A stretch of 64,000 bases of DNA, taken from assembly GCA_032358165.1 (NCBI GenBank), contig JAALGY010000052.1, positions 1,922,001 through 1,986,000 of the forward strand, read 5' to 3'. This document shows positions 10,903 through 21,846 of this stretch, in pieces. How positions within the stretch are numbered: the stretch's first letter is position 1; each line of letters starts with the position of its first letter. The DNA comes from Diplosphaera chodatii. Its lineage: Eukaryota > Chlorophyta > Trebouxiophyceae > Prasiolales > Stichococcaceae. The notes beneath the pieces were generated by a model. That model was given only the letters and a program-made list of their open reading frames with translations, had not been told where the DNA came from and did no database searches. A program made the translations under genes and the position numbers.

Positions 10903-11475
10903 ATGGCAGATGAGCAGAAGGTCTCCCCGCAGTTACAGCAGTTCCTCGTGCAGGTGAGCATGCTTGCGCCGCGTCCGCAAGCATACAGAACGAGTGTCCA
11001 GTACATGTTGTGAAGCTCCCCTTGATTGGAAACTCTATCAGCATTGCATTGCAGGAACAAGCGCGTGCACAATTGCAGCAGACTGTTGCAAAACTGACAG
11101 AGGTAGGGCATGCCAGCGCGATGCGGCAAGTCGCCGCATGCACCATTCAGTGCCAGCCCCAGAACCTGGTTCACCGTGCATTTGACATCCCGCACGTCTG
11201 GTGCAGACCTGCTGGGACAAGTGCATGGGTAGTCCAGGCAACTACCTCAGTTCACGCGAGTCGGCGTGCTTCGAGAATTGCGCAAAGCGGTTCCTGGAGA
11301 CAACACAGCTCATCATGCAGGTATAGTGCAGTGCGTGACCATGCAGCAATCAGGACATAATTGCATTCCCTCAGCTGGTATCATCGCTGGGCCTCATGCG
11401 TGATACCTGAAGAGACTGTCTGACATGCAGAGGTTCCAGCAGAAGGCGAATGAATCAGGTGGCGGCGGGTTCTAG
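10903..11475 (+). CDS. TIM8: mitochondrial import inner membrane translocase subunit Tim8
   Basis: Small Tim protein, 85 residues, in four exons: 10903-10953, 11055-11102, 11207-11320 and 11431-11475, all phase 0 and with GT-AG borders. It has the twin CX3C signature: 'TCWDKC' and, 15 residues on, 'CFENCAKRFLETT'. Small Tims form hexameric chaperones in the intermembrane space (Tim8-Tim13) that escort hydrophobic precursors to TIM22 or the outer membrane; import and folding depend on Mia40 oxidation of the twin cysteines. The 'TCWDKC' motif with Trp and the helix 'LIMQRFQQK' fit Tim8 better than Tim9/10/13. It is followed by the convergent Dam-fusion gene. Confidence 0.93.
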
Positions 11476-11902
11476 AGGCATCGTCTTCCCTATGCAAATG
11501 CTACAACTACGGGCCAGTGAGTGTGTGACGGCGGGTGGATGATGTGGCGCTCCTGGCAGAGACTGCTGCATGTAGTTCAATGCAGCATCAAATGTCCAGC
11601 TGAGGTGGAATTGTGGAACTACTGCAACCATTTTTTCTGTGCGTATGTGTTGTATGAGCGCATGCGAACAATGTTGTCAACGTCTTTCAACGGCAGTGTT
11701 ATCATAGCAGTGCATACCACTCAAGCCTTGGCGAGTTGGCGTTGAAGCCTCAATGCGCGGGTCAACACGCAATGCAACTGAGGCATGAATTGCCTGCTCA
11801 TCAGGGTTGACCTGCACACACGGCGGTGCTCACAGCATGCGCCCCATGGCTGGTCAGAGCTGCCCACGGCAGCAGTCACAGCTGCTTCCTACAGGCCGCC
11901 TG
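11476..11902. other. convergent 3' intergenic (Tim8 / Dam fusion)
   Basis: 427 bases between two convergent stop codons. I see no gene and no clear TGTAA on either strand. Confidence 0.5.
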
Positions 11903-14900
11903 CTAGTACAGTGTTGGCAGTGCAAGCTCTGCTTTGCACCCGTGCTGTGCCTCAAGCTCTGCAGCTGCCTGCACCATTCCCGAATTGTCAGGTGCCACAG
12001 TTGACAGCGAGCGGCACTCTGGGGAGGCCAGCGTGACAGATGCATTACAGCGGCCTGCTGCGACTTCCTGTTGCCGCTGTGTCTGGTGCTGCACATCCAG
12101 CAGCGATGCCTTTGCTGCGCCAGCCAATCTGGTTGGCGTTGCAAGCGTCGCAGCAGCGTTGTCGCCAAACTCAAAAAGCGCTGCATCTGGCTCAATGCCC
12201 AGGGCCACATAGCGGGTACCTCGCACTTCCCGCTTGCTCTGAAGCGTGGCGCAGCCGAGTTTCCTGCACAGCAAGTCTTGTGTAAACGCTCATGACCTAC
12301 TCTATGACATGTATGTCACGGTTGGCATCGGGGGCATGGATGCAACGGCACCCATTGAGACCAGGATGCAGCTGTGCACCCGAGTTGCAAGCAGGTCCAG
12401 TCGGCGTCTGCACCGACCGCCTGCATGGCGTCATAGCCCAAGATGCGCCACTTGCTGCATGCACTGCACTGCACCCTGCGTAGCCGTGACACAAGCATGA
12501 GTGGCTTGCCTTGACTCGTGGCACTGCAGCATGCAAATGATATCCTGTATTCCCTGCAGGGACTGCAGTGGGATCTGAAGTCCGAGCACAGGCTCACCAA
12601 TGGTCAATGTCATGCTGCGCTGCATGCAGTCGCAGGCGCGTCAGCAGCTCGTAGAACGCGTCGCTGCGCAGGAGCGTGGCGTCCACCGGCATGCTGGTCT
12701 CGCCAGCGGAAGCAAATGCCTTGTAGAAGCGCGGGTACAGCGACCTGCAGGGCGCGAGCCCTGCTTCAGGCGTTGCATGAGCCTATGTCATCTGAGACCT
12801 CTGCTCGCCTTGCAGGTAGCAGAATGGGGTGTCCAATCACGTAACTCACCGAACATCATGCTTGGCGATGCAGAAGATGACAACGCCCCAAGCGATGGGC
12901 AGGTCATCGTAGTCCTTGAACCGGCATGATTCACGCCTCAGTAGCACACGCGGGTAGGGTTGCAAGCGCTGGTAGTACTTTGTGTCTGTGCTGTTCCGCA
13001 CGATAAGCAGACATGCAGGCACCTGCGCGCCAAACAATGGGCGAGAACTGTATCGCATATCAGCACATACAGCATCAGACATGTTGTGGCTTGCATTGAT
13101 GGTCTCAAACCTCGACAGCGCCCCGTAGAAGAAGCAGCTCACCCTGTCATTCTCCACCTCATCAATGGCCCTGTTCACCTGCGACAGGACACAGCATCCG
13201 GTTTTGAAGTCATCGTCTAATAAGATCGAGCATATGTTGCTGTCAGCAGGATGCATTCTCACAAAGCGCCACAGGATCTGCTGGCTGAACTCCGGGTTGA
13301 GCAGGACATGGTACCCCTTCCAGCTGTTGGACAACCTCAACCCGTTGTCCTGCAGTAGATTTCACAGGGATCATGAGCAGCCCTTGTGACATTCAAGCAG
13401 TACGCAAGCTTACAGGTCGTGGGCAGACTCTTGCTGTGGCTATACTGAGGGGCAGCTGGCGCCACAACATGCATGCATGCATGCACCAAAGCGTTGAGTA
13501 AACAAGTCAGTACCTTTCGATCGTACAACTGCTCAGCGGCAATGTTTGGCGCCATCTTGCTGTTGGTGCAGGGGTCCAAGAGTCCTTTGATGTATGGCCG
13601 GGAGGGCGTGGGTCTCTGTAGCTGAAACACATCATATGCAGCCGCCTGCACACAATGTCAGATCATGTGTAAGTACCCCACTTAGTGCAGGGTGCTGTAG
13701 CGCTTCATCTGCTTGTCAAGCTGCACTTGCACAATAGTAGTCCGTAACCGACATGCCTGAATGATCCAATCAGGCGTCAGACCCATCCGTTGCGAGCACA
13801 CGCCCTCCCCAGGGTTCTCGTCCACGAAGTGCTGCACCTGTGGGTTTCCACTGCATGTGCGTACAACCATGTGCGCCCAGTTGCACGGGGTTAATATCCT
13901 CTGGCCGTTTGTGCAAAACTGTCCTCGTGCCTGGTTGAGACAGGAGCAGCATGGGCACAGCCACTGTGAGCCCGGGACGAGGTCTGCCACCGCCAGCACG
14001 GGAGCTGCCAGGCACAGCGTGTGGAAAGCACGGTCGCAGCTGCGGCACTGCAGCGCCGCACCCATCTGCAGACGTCGCAAGTGCAACTAGTTGAACAGGA
14101 CACACTGCGCAATGCTAGGAGTCTGAGATGTTGGATATGAACAGTGGGTTGCCTTCGCGCAACATGTAACCCAGGCTGCAACTGCTGCTTGGCCCCACCT
14201 CTGTGCAGACGCCGCATGTGTGCAGTGCAGTACCTAGAGGCAGGCGGGCGTAGGTGGCCGCCAGGCGCTGCATGCGGGCCATCTCGGCCGCTGGCTCAGC
14301 CTCGCTATCGGCCATGTCCACGAGCGTCGCCTCCACAAGCAGAGCCCTGTTGTATTGCATCTACCATCTAAAGCGAACTCTACCACCGTTGGCAAGCCTT
14401 GCAGTTGGTAATCGTGTACATGCCTGCAGCAGCTGATGCTGCTGTGCCATGCACTCACTTGCCATTGACTTTGGCCCAGGCATGCATGCGGGCCACACGC
14501 GGGTCGGTGTCGGTGTCAGACGCTGGCTGCCAGTGCGTCAGTGCTTCAGGCGACACCCACATACTGCTGTGCTCGCCGTAACACCGCACCAGCACTTGGC
14601 CTGGTATAAATTCTGGTGACATCACGTCTAATGTGCGGGCCGTGTAAGTCAGGTAGTTCACCGTGCAGACCGTCACATCGACAACACCAAGCAGTCTGTA
14701 GCAGTAGAGAAAAGACACAGCAGATGCAGGCACCTGATCGAAACTCAGCTGCAAGGTCTGCGAGGTCCAGGCGTCGGCACAGAGACACTGACCACATCAC
14801 TGCTGGCCACGCGCAGCTGCCTGTGCAAGTCATGCAATCAAGCTTCACATTTTCTTGGGTGCAGCCTTGTTTTTGCTTGTTGTGTGCAGCATTTGCATAT

Positions 14901-15398
14901 GCTGCGTACCTCGGAGCTTTGCCCATAGCCGAGATCCAGGCGGGAAGCCATCGCAGGATGCCGCCAACATCTCCGCCAACCTCGCCTGAACCGAAGCATC
15001 CTCAGCCTCGTTTGCCGGCAGGAGGGGTCTGTCCTGTCAACGTCAGCTTATAGACATCGTTAAGCGGCAACATACAAACGAGGGTGCACCCTGAGGGCAG
15101 GTCCAGCTCGTGCTGCTGCAGCCTCCGGCGGAGGCTTCACAGGAACCTTCTCCACCCGCGACACGCGCTTTCGTTTCTTTGGCTGGCTGCAGGAGCTAAA
15201 CGCAAGCGTGCCGGTTTCAATAGTGAGTCCCTCCTCTGGATTGGAACCACAGCGCTTGACCCGCCGCTGCCGAAGGCTGCCATTCCAACGCTGCGGCCAG
15301 CTTGTGGCATCGACAGCTGCATCACCTGCCAGCATTCTCCAACCGGTATGTGGGTCACACAGTCGCTCACAACCTGCAGCATACCTTCCTGTTGACAT
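11903..15398 (-). CDS. PWWP-PHD-Dam-type DNA adenine methyltransferase-like-CW zinc finger fusion
   Basis: Exons read on the minus strand, all phases agreeing: 15398-15090, 15033-14910, 14820-14734, 14600-14459, 14346-14199, 14065-13931, 13837-13757, 13645-13514, 13349-13263, 13178-13143, 13022-12850, 12744-12598, 12475-12380, 12263-11903; 685 residues. Order: basic N-terminus with 'PKKRKRV', an NLS-like run (about 1-103); PWWP ('GSRLWAKLRG', core 'CAWPAVM', 'VLVRCYGEHSSMWVSPE'; about 134-205); C4HC3 PHD finger ('CGVC', 'CRSC', 'HTLC', 'CPCC'; about 265-310); phage-type Dam (Pfam Dam-like) domain from about 343, with 'GLLDPCTNSK', 'DNGL', 'NSWKGYHVLLNPEF', 'VRNSTDTKYYQRLQPYPR'; CW finger ('WVQCSACSKWRILG', later Trp-x2-Cys and Cys; from about 534). 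It should act in the nucleus on DNA in chromatin. The usual NPPY is NPEF, so activity is uncertain. Start chosen as the first ATG opening an uninterrupted exon. Confidence 0.88.
13287..13298 (-). other. NPEF at the methyltransferase catalytic-motif position
   Basis: On the minus strand these 12 bases read AAC CCG GAG TTC, residues Asn-Pro-Glu-Phe, at the place where amino-methyltransferases carry (D/N/S)PP(Y/F/W). Confidence 0.8.
13468..13485. repeat. short (CATG)n microsatellite
   Basis: CATGCATGCATGCATGCA inside an intron of the Dam fusion gene. A similar GCATGCAT run is at 40137-40152. Confidence 0.85.
13646..13756 (-). other. GC-AG intron in Dam fusion gene
   Basis: Minus-strand donor CAG|GCATGT and acceptor TGTGCAG; joining 13757 to 13645 gives 'DWIIQAAAYDVF' in frame. 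Staying in the exon past the donor runs into a stop codon at 13682-13684. Confidence 0.75.
13838..13930 (-). other. optional in-frame intron (93 nt) after the PHD finger
   Basis: Borders are CAG|GCACGA and CCACAG. The 93 nt are a multiple of three and open in frame, so both splicing and retention give a complete protein (685 or 716 residues). The sequence cannot say which form is made. Confidence 0.4.
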
Positions 15399-15926
15399 GC
15401 GTGCATGTGGGCTGCTGTAAGGCAATAGCAACAGGGTCAGCGCACAGTTGTACAGCACCTGCAACGTGCTGGCAGTGCTCCGCCGGCGCCATCAAACAGG
15501 AGTAGATTGCTTTCAGAACGTTGTAGCGTACATGTGGCCAGGTTCACGGGGATTGCTGATTCAGATCACATCCAGATCAGATGAGCGCAACAGCCAGCGA
15601 CGCCGCTTCAAAGCTCAGCCAGCAAGCGTTTGATCATCCCTCCTGAATGGCGATGGCAAGCGTCGGGAGATTTGCTTGAATTCATGCAGATTCAGGAAGA
15701 CAGTCGGCATCTGGCGGACTTTGGTCGCACCAAGATGTTTATCAGCAGCTCGCAGATTTTGCGACCTGGACTTGACACTGGACATCTGTGATCTGTTCAC
15801 ATACTGCTAGGATCAACATGGATTGGACTCGTGGATGTGCAGCGCGCAGCAATGCGCCAATCAGCGCATTGCATGCTTGATTGCCAGAGTCGGGTTGTCG
15901 GGGAGGCATGCTGATGAGGCGCTGAC
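15399..15926. promoter_or_regulatory. divergent 5' region (Dam fusion / SLC38-like transporter)
   Basis: 528 bases between two divergent start codons. No convincing coding exon. It should contain both promoters and 5' leaders. Both start codons are tentative. Confidence 0.4.
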
Positions 15927-18900
15927 ATGCCGCTGCCCTACACTCAGGCAAGCAGAGGTTCTGCAGGCCTCCTGATGAGCAGGTCTGGGGCGTCTCGAGT
16001 GTCCCAGACGGATGCATCTGCAGCGGCATCACCATGCAGCCCTGCGGTCGAGCGTGTCAGCTCTGAGCTGAGCACACCAGGCAGTGGGAAGGTGCAGTCG
16101 CCCAGGCGGCTGACAATGGAAGCTGGCGAAGCGTCAGCGAGGTGCTGTTGCCGCATGTGACCGCTGCTGTGTGAGTGTTCACATCATTGCCTACTGGTCG
16201 CGCACCACGGCACCACGGCACCACCTACTACCTACCACCTACTACCTACCTACCTGCTACTGGATGCTGACATGACACGACGTGCCACTGATGCAGCGAA
16301 ACTGAAGCGGCATTCACCCTACTCAATGGAGCCCTTGGTGCCGGCGTTCTGGTGAGGCGCAGTCTCGTCCTAGCTGCGCAGCCACGCCTCATGAGGATGT
16401 ACTTGGGAATGGCAGTTGGACAGTTACAGACCGTGGTCTCAGGGTGTATGTTAATGGTCCAGGGCTACCCATTTGCCTTCAAGCAGTGCGGGCTGGCGCT
16501 GACGAGCCTGCTACTGCTGCTCTGCTTCTCGGCATGCCAGCTGTCAATGCAGCTCCTGCTTGCGTCCAGCCAACTATCTGGTGGGCTGCTGGTGATGGTG
16601 TCAGTCAGGCTATAAGACGCAGTCCTGCTGTAGCAGAGGCGTTCCGACAACATCGCACCTGCATCCTTGCCAACCACACATTCTTCATGCTGGCAGGCAA
16701 GCGCAGCCTGGACGATCTGGCCACCCACTGCTTTGGCCGTGCGGGCCGCAAAGTGGTTCAGGGTTGCGTCTTCTGCCTCAACATGGGGTATGTGCACATG
16801 CTGTCACAGTCATACCAAACTTCCCTCAACCACTGCGCGGCTGCCGCTGCGATAGCCGGCATGACCAGCTGGTGCTGCAACAGCATACGTGCCACTCACG
16901 CAGTGCGTTGATAGCATACGTCAACATTTTGGCGGATGTGCTCTCGTCAGTTGCGGGTACCATAGTCCCGCCAGGCGCGGAGCCATCCCGCAACGTCATG
17001 CTGGCAGCCATCACATTCATGGGCGCCCTGTAAGTCGTAAGCTGGTCCTTGCCGTTCGTTGCATCTGCGATGGATGCGGATTTTCCCTCCGGGCCTGCTT
17101 GCATGATACAACTGCTATGTGCCGCGCAGCCCCATTGCGCTGCTAGTGCGCAGCCCAGCCGTGTTAGCAGTAGTGTCTACGCTCAGCGTTTGGTTCGTGG
17201 TGGTTTTTGCTGGCGTGATCGCCGTCATCAGCTTGTCACCCATTCATAACTCAGGTGCAGTCCTTTGAGTCATGCTGTCATGAGGCAACAGGGCCAGCAT
17301 CTGCATCGCCATTGTGATTGCTCAGCTAAGTCTGGCTTACTTTAATGTTGCAGGACCAGTGCTCCTTTGGAAGCCAGAGGGCATGCTTACTGCCTTTCCT
17401 CTCCTGGTACAAGCCTCCAGATCCAGCTCACTCTATGCACACTGTGTGCCTGTGTCCGGCTACACGTTGGAGCAACGAAACCCTAACTTACAAGCTGCAC
17501 TTCGCTCTTGCAGGCATACGGCTTCACATCACAGCAGTTCCTGTTCAGTGTATATGGCACACTGCGAGCCCCTTCAGTCCAACGGATGACAGCAGTGGTC
17601 AAGCAGGTTTGGCTGTTGCCTGGCCAGGCTGCACATCCTTATCACTGACACAGCCTGTGCAGATGACGTCGTGCACACGATGGCCTCTGAATGTGCTGCA
17701 GGCCCTGAGTGCATGCGCTGTGTTGTACATTATTGTCGGCATTTGTGGGTATCTGTCATTTCGTGAGAGGTGAGCAGCATCATGTATAACAAAAGGCCAC
17801 CGTAGTACTAGGGTCGAGAGCTCATAGCTGACGCGTGGTTCACACACACTACCAGGACATCAGGAGACGTGTTGAGGAACTTCGGAGGCAGGAATGCCAG
17901 CGGGCTGCGAGCCGTGTATGAGCGGCTGCTGAAGCTGGGCTATGGCTTCACGATCATGGCCTCAGTGCCGCTCATCATGGACAACTTTCAGGTGCAAGAT
18001 GCCTCCATTGCTTCGCCACAACTTCAAGGTGTACCCTGTCTTGATGTGCACATGGACGGATTGTGGGCTTGCCGCAGTGATGTGCACCGCTGCTTGCAAG
18101 GGCCAACTGCCGCCATGCAGGCAGCGCTGCTACCGAAGGTGGCTGTGGTGTTTCCGATGGAGCCTGGTGCCAAGAAGGGCACCACCATTCAGGAGCAGGC
18201 CATCACCACGGCCGTGCTGGGTGAGTTTCACACTGTCAGCCTGCGAAACCTCTCATTAGCTGAGAGGGTTCACATGCGCACACTGTATGAGCTGATGCAT
18301 CTCACTTTCCAGTCTGCAACATCTGGTTTGCAGCAGCGTAGCCCCCTGGCACGGCCGCTGACCGTAACACGACCCTGCACAGGCACAGCGCTGGCAGCAG
18401 CGATCCTTGTGCCCAACGTGGAGTTCATCTTTGGCCTGCTGGGCTCCACAGCTTCGGTCCTGATTGCATACATGCTACCGGCAGCGCTGTTCCTGTCGCT
18501 CTCCAGCCGCCCGGCGCTCCTGGTGCAGCTCAACCCCGATGATGTGACCACAGGTGCTGCACTCTCGCCACAAGGATTTTGGTGCAATGTGAGAAGTTTT
18601 TTCCCAAGGCAATCCCGTGTCTGGTCTGCAACGACGGACTGCGGTTCTTGCTGGCCATGTTGTGATGCTAGTGGTGCGGCGGCGTCGCAGGGCCATTTCC
18701 CGGATTGCAGTGGGCGCCCAGCCAGCGGAAAGCATACGCATTGCTGTTCTTCGGCCTCGTGGTTGGAGTGCTGTGCACACGCGCCACCCTCCAGGTCAGC
18801 ATATTTGCAATTGGTGGCTTGTCTCCTCGAGTAGCTGTAGCATGTATCCAGCAGGTTGTCTGCAACGCACCTTCTAACCGAAACACTGTCAGCAAACCGC

Positions 18901-21539
18901 ACAGTCAGCACGCTCACGCACACGCAGGCGGTGCACACAGAGGGGCAGGTGGTCAGCCTTGCAAAGGAGCTAGTGCAGCACGAGCAGCAGGTGAGTGCAC
19001 ATTGCCACGACGTGCAAAGCACCTGACTAATGGTGCTTCTGTGACATGGTTAAACATGGTTCCACATCGGCTTGACTTGTTGTGCCGCTTGGTCACACCC
19101 GTCTGCTCATGTGCGCAGGTAATGCAGGCAGTCAGCAACGAGGCAAAGGCGGTGGAGGTAGCGGCCACCTTTCAGACGATTGAGGAGGCAGCCACCAAGC
19201 TGGACGGGGCGCGCGAAGAGGCGGCGGCCACAATGGATGCTGTCGCCCAGGTGCAGGCTTGCTGGGGTCGGGGGCCCCGCCTTCCATGCCATCCATGCAG
19301 CTCGTGGCAATGGCTCGTGGCTACTGGCATGTCGCAAGGCGTGCACACAGCTGAGGCGTCGTTCGCAGCAATTCCAACATGTGCTGCCCGCGCCTTATTG
19401 GCCCATGCCTATGTTGCAGGCAGCAGCAGCATTCAGCGGCCTCGTGAATGCTACCAGCAACAGCACCCAGGCAGATGGGGAGGCATCCGCCGGGGCCGAT
19501 GCCGCGCAAGGCAGCAGTGACGCTGCCGCTGCAGATCAGGCCGCCAGCACCAATGCTCTGGCCCTAAGTGCGATGCTAAGCACCTGAGTTGGAGAGTCCA
19601 CATCGTTATATGCCCTGCGTTTGCGGAAGTGATTTGCACATCGACCAGGCAGTGTTCCAGATGCCTTTTGCAGGTGTGTCCTGTGCAGTATCGACCGCTT
19701 CACGCTGGCAGATGGAAACCACACTCTGTCTTGTGCGTGCAGGCGCGGTTAACATGAACCTCCAGAACCTGCGCCAGCGGGTGGACAAGGCTCTCACAGA
19801 TATGCGGCTGATCTGTGACAACTTGAACACGGCGATGCGGCGAGTGCGGCGCCATCAGCTGGACCTGCGGAGCTTTGAGAAGGCCCTGCAAGCCGACAAG
19901 GATGCTCCAGGTGCTCCTACAAGCATGGGATGCCGGACACGAACGAGAAAGGTACAAGTCATGTGACACTTACAGGTACACTAGCAGATGCAGAGCAGAC
20001 CATGCACTGGGCTGCGCAGGGTGGTCGTTCTTCCGGCACAATCTGACAGAGGAACGAGTCGAGGACCTGCCACCTGGCAAGGGTGCCGCTGCTGCAATGC
20101 TGCTCACGGCCAATGCGAGCCGCGCCGCCAATGCCACTTGGACTCGGCGGGTGCGAGATGCATGGGCAAGGCAAACATGACCTTCTGGCGTACACAGACA
20201 AAGGCACGCTTGCACAGTAGGGCAACACAAATAGCTCTCATCCAGAAATGACAAGCTTTTGATGCCAGCGTGCAGAGAGACAGCAACATCGGCAGCGCGG
20301 AAGCCGAGGAGAAGCGCCAGCTGGCAGATCTGGGTCTTGTGGCGCAGCAGGCCGCGGCCACGCTGGCGGCGCTGAACACCACGGCAGCAGCCTTGGACGA
20401 GGTCGAGGAAGCAGCGGCCGCTGTGGAGCGTGCCAAGGGTCATGCAGACGAGCAGGTGAGGCATCTGGTACAGTTAGTACCGCGAGTCTGCACACACAGC
20501 AGTGTTGCTCCGGATGTACAGCAGAGGCAGTCAAATAGTCAGGTCAGCAGGGCAGCATGCCCCTCTGCATCGGCGAGGATGCAAAGGTAGCACCCCATGG
20601 TGAGGTCAGCCGGCATCATCGTATCCTCACGTCTCAGATCCTTCCAACTGGCGGTGTTGACATGTCTGCAGGAGAAGCTGGACGCAGCCAGGGCAATGCA
20701 GCGCGCTATTGTGGTGGCCCAGAAGTCCACTGCTGGCGTTGCTGTGGTGGCCAACCATTTTGAGTCGTTGCAGGTGTGTGGCTGTAAGTACAGCAAGCTG
20801 CTGTGTGCAGGGGCAACACCCAAATCAGGCGGGCAAATCAAACCACATCTGCTGTTGATCACAGGTCTCAATGACAGCAGAATTGAAGCAGCTGGTGGCA
20901 ACTCTTACCCGCGAGGCAAACGCCGCAGCAACAGAGGCACTAGTAGTGGCAGGTTCGAACGCGTTGCGGGGTACAGGGCTGCTGACACGCCTCAACTCAG
21001 ACGACAGCGAGGTGCGTTAAGTATCAAATAGGCACATGTAGAACATGTTTGCTGGAGGTCAAGTGCGGGGCTTGCAGCTCGATCTGTCCTGTGTCGTGCA
21101 GAGCTCTTGATAGCCTGTGGCAGCTTCAGTCTACTGATGGTGTACCAGATCGATCATGCTACTGCTCAATCCCGCAGGCGCTGCTTCCTAATGTCTCCGC
21201 CGGTGCCAACCTTACGAACGCAGCATTGGCGGTGGTCGATTTGGCAACCAAGGGCGTAGATGTCGCCCTGCGCAATGCTGACGTGCTCGTGGCCAAGGCC
21301 AACACCAGCCAAGAGGTTCGTCATGGTTCAAGCCCACACTGCAGAAAGTGCAGCCGCCACAGCTGTGTTGGAAAAATGTCGCAAGTCTGCAGGCTTGCTC
21401 CGCTGCGATCACGGCTCCCGTGGTACCACCGCAGGTGGCACTGCAGGCGGAGGCAATTGCAAAGGAGCTCACGCAGCAAGAGGATGAGACCACGGCGCTC
21501 AATCACAGCATTGCTATCAATATGCATGCGCTATTGTGA
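15927..21539 (+). CDS. SLC38/AVT-type amino-acid transporter with long luminal coiled tail
   Basis: AAAP-superfamily transporter. In-phase exons: 15927-16141, 16297-16351, 16463-16580, 16697-16787, 16904-17029, 17130-17254, 17354-17406, 17514-17606, 17702-17769, 17856-17991, 18121-18220, from 18383 on (end unresolved), an exon ending at 18794, then 18928-18990, 19119-19250, 19420-19567, 19743-19910, 20020-20150, 20276-20455, 20672-20773, 20865-21011, 21178-21315, 21435-21539. TM1 carries 'LLNGALGAGVLGYPFAFKQ', the family hallmark; the last TM is 'ALLFFGLVVGVLC'. After it the frame runs on for about 437 residues of Ala/Glu/Lys-rich helix with many N-x-S/T sites. In SLC38 topology the C-terminus is extracytosolic, so the tail would be luminal or outside. 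Substrate probably neutral amino acids. The 18383-18794 joins are not resolved; a merger of two genes is the alternative. Start may be 15975 instead. Confidence 0.75.
16201..16258. repeat. simple repeat, CACCACGG / CTACC units
   Basis: Two GGCACCAC-type units followed by irregular CTACC/CTAC repeats, in the first intron of the transporter gene. Confidence 0.8.
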
Positions 21540-21846
21540 CGGCCGTTGTAGTGGTCAGCGTAAATTTGTTGACACGAATCGGTTGAATGCATTGCCTGTT
21601 TGTGGTTTGCAACATGTGGCGGCACTGCGCATCTGCATGGTCGTCCCCTCGAACCCTGAACTCATGCCAGGCTGTCGCAGATCTCCATCGGATGTGCCGA
21701 AGCGTCGCACTGCAGACAACACGGCGGATGTCAAAAGCACATCAAGCTGTACCTTCCTGTAGCGCTGCGTCGTGAAGACTTCACGCACTCGCTCATGTGT
21801 GGGTAATCGCACCTTTCGGCACGTCCGGACCCCAGTCAACGTCCCC
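21540..21846. other. intergenic between transporter and ankyrin-RING gene
   Basis: 307 bases between a stop codon and the next start on the same strand. No frame worth calling; it should hold the transporter 3' UTR and the next promoter. Confidence 0.5.

Noticed and set aside
16201..16258. Repeat array as possible CRISPR or telomere-like sequence
   Set aside because: Units are irregular CTACC-type simple repeats without spacers, in an intron of a nuclear gene.
18270..19022. 250-codon minus-strand frame
   Set aside because: Opposite transporter exons with conserved membrane segments; Cys/Arg/Ser-rich shadow.
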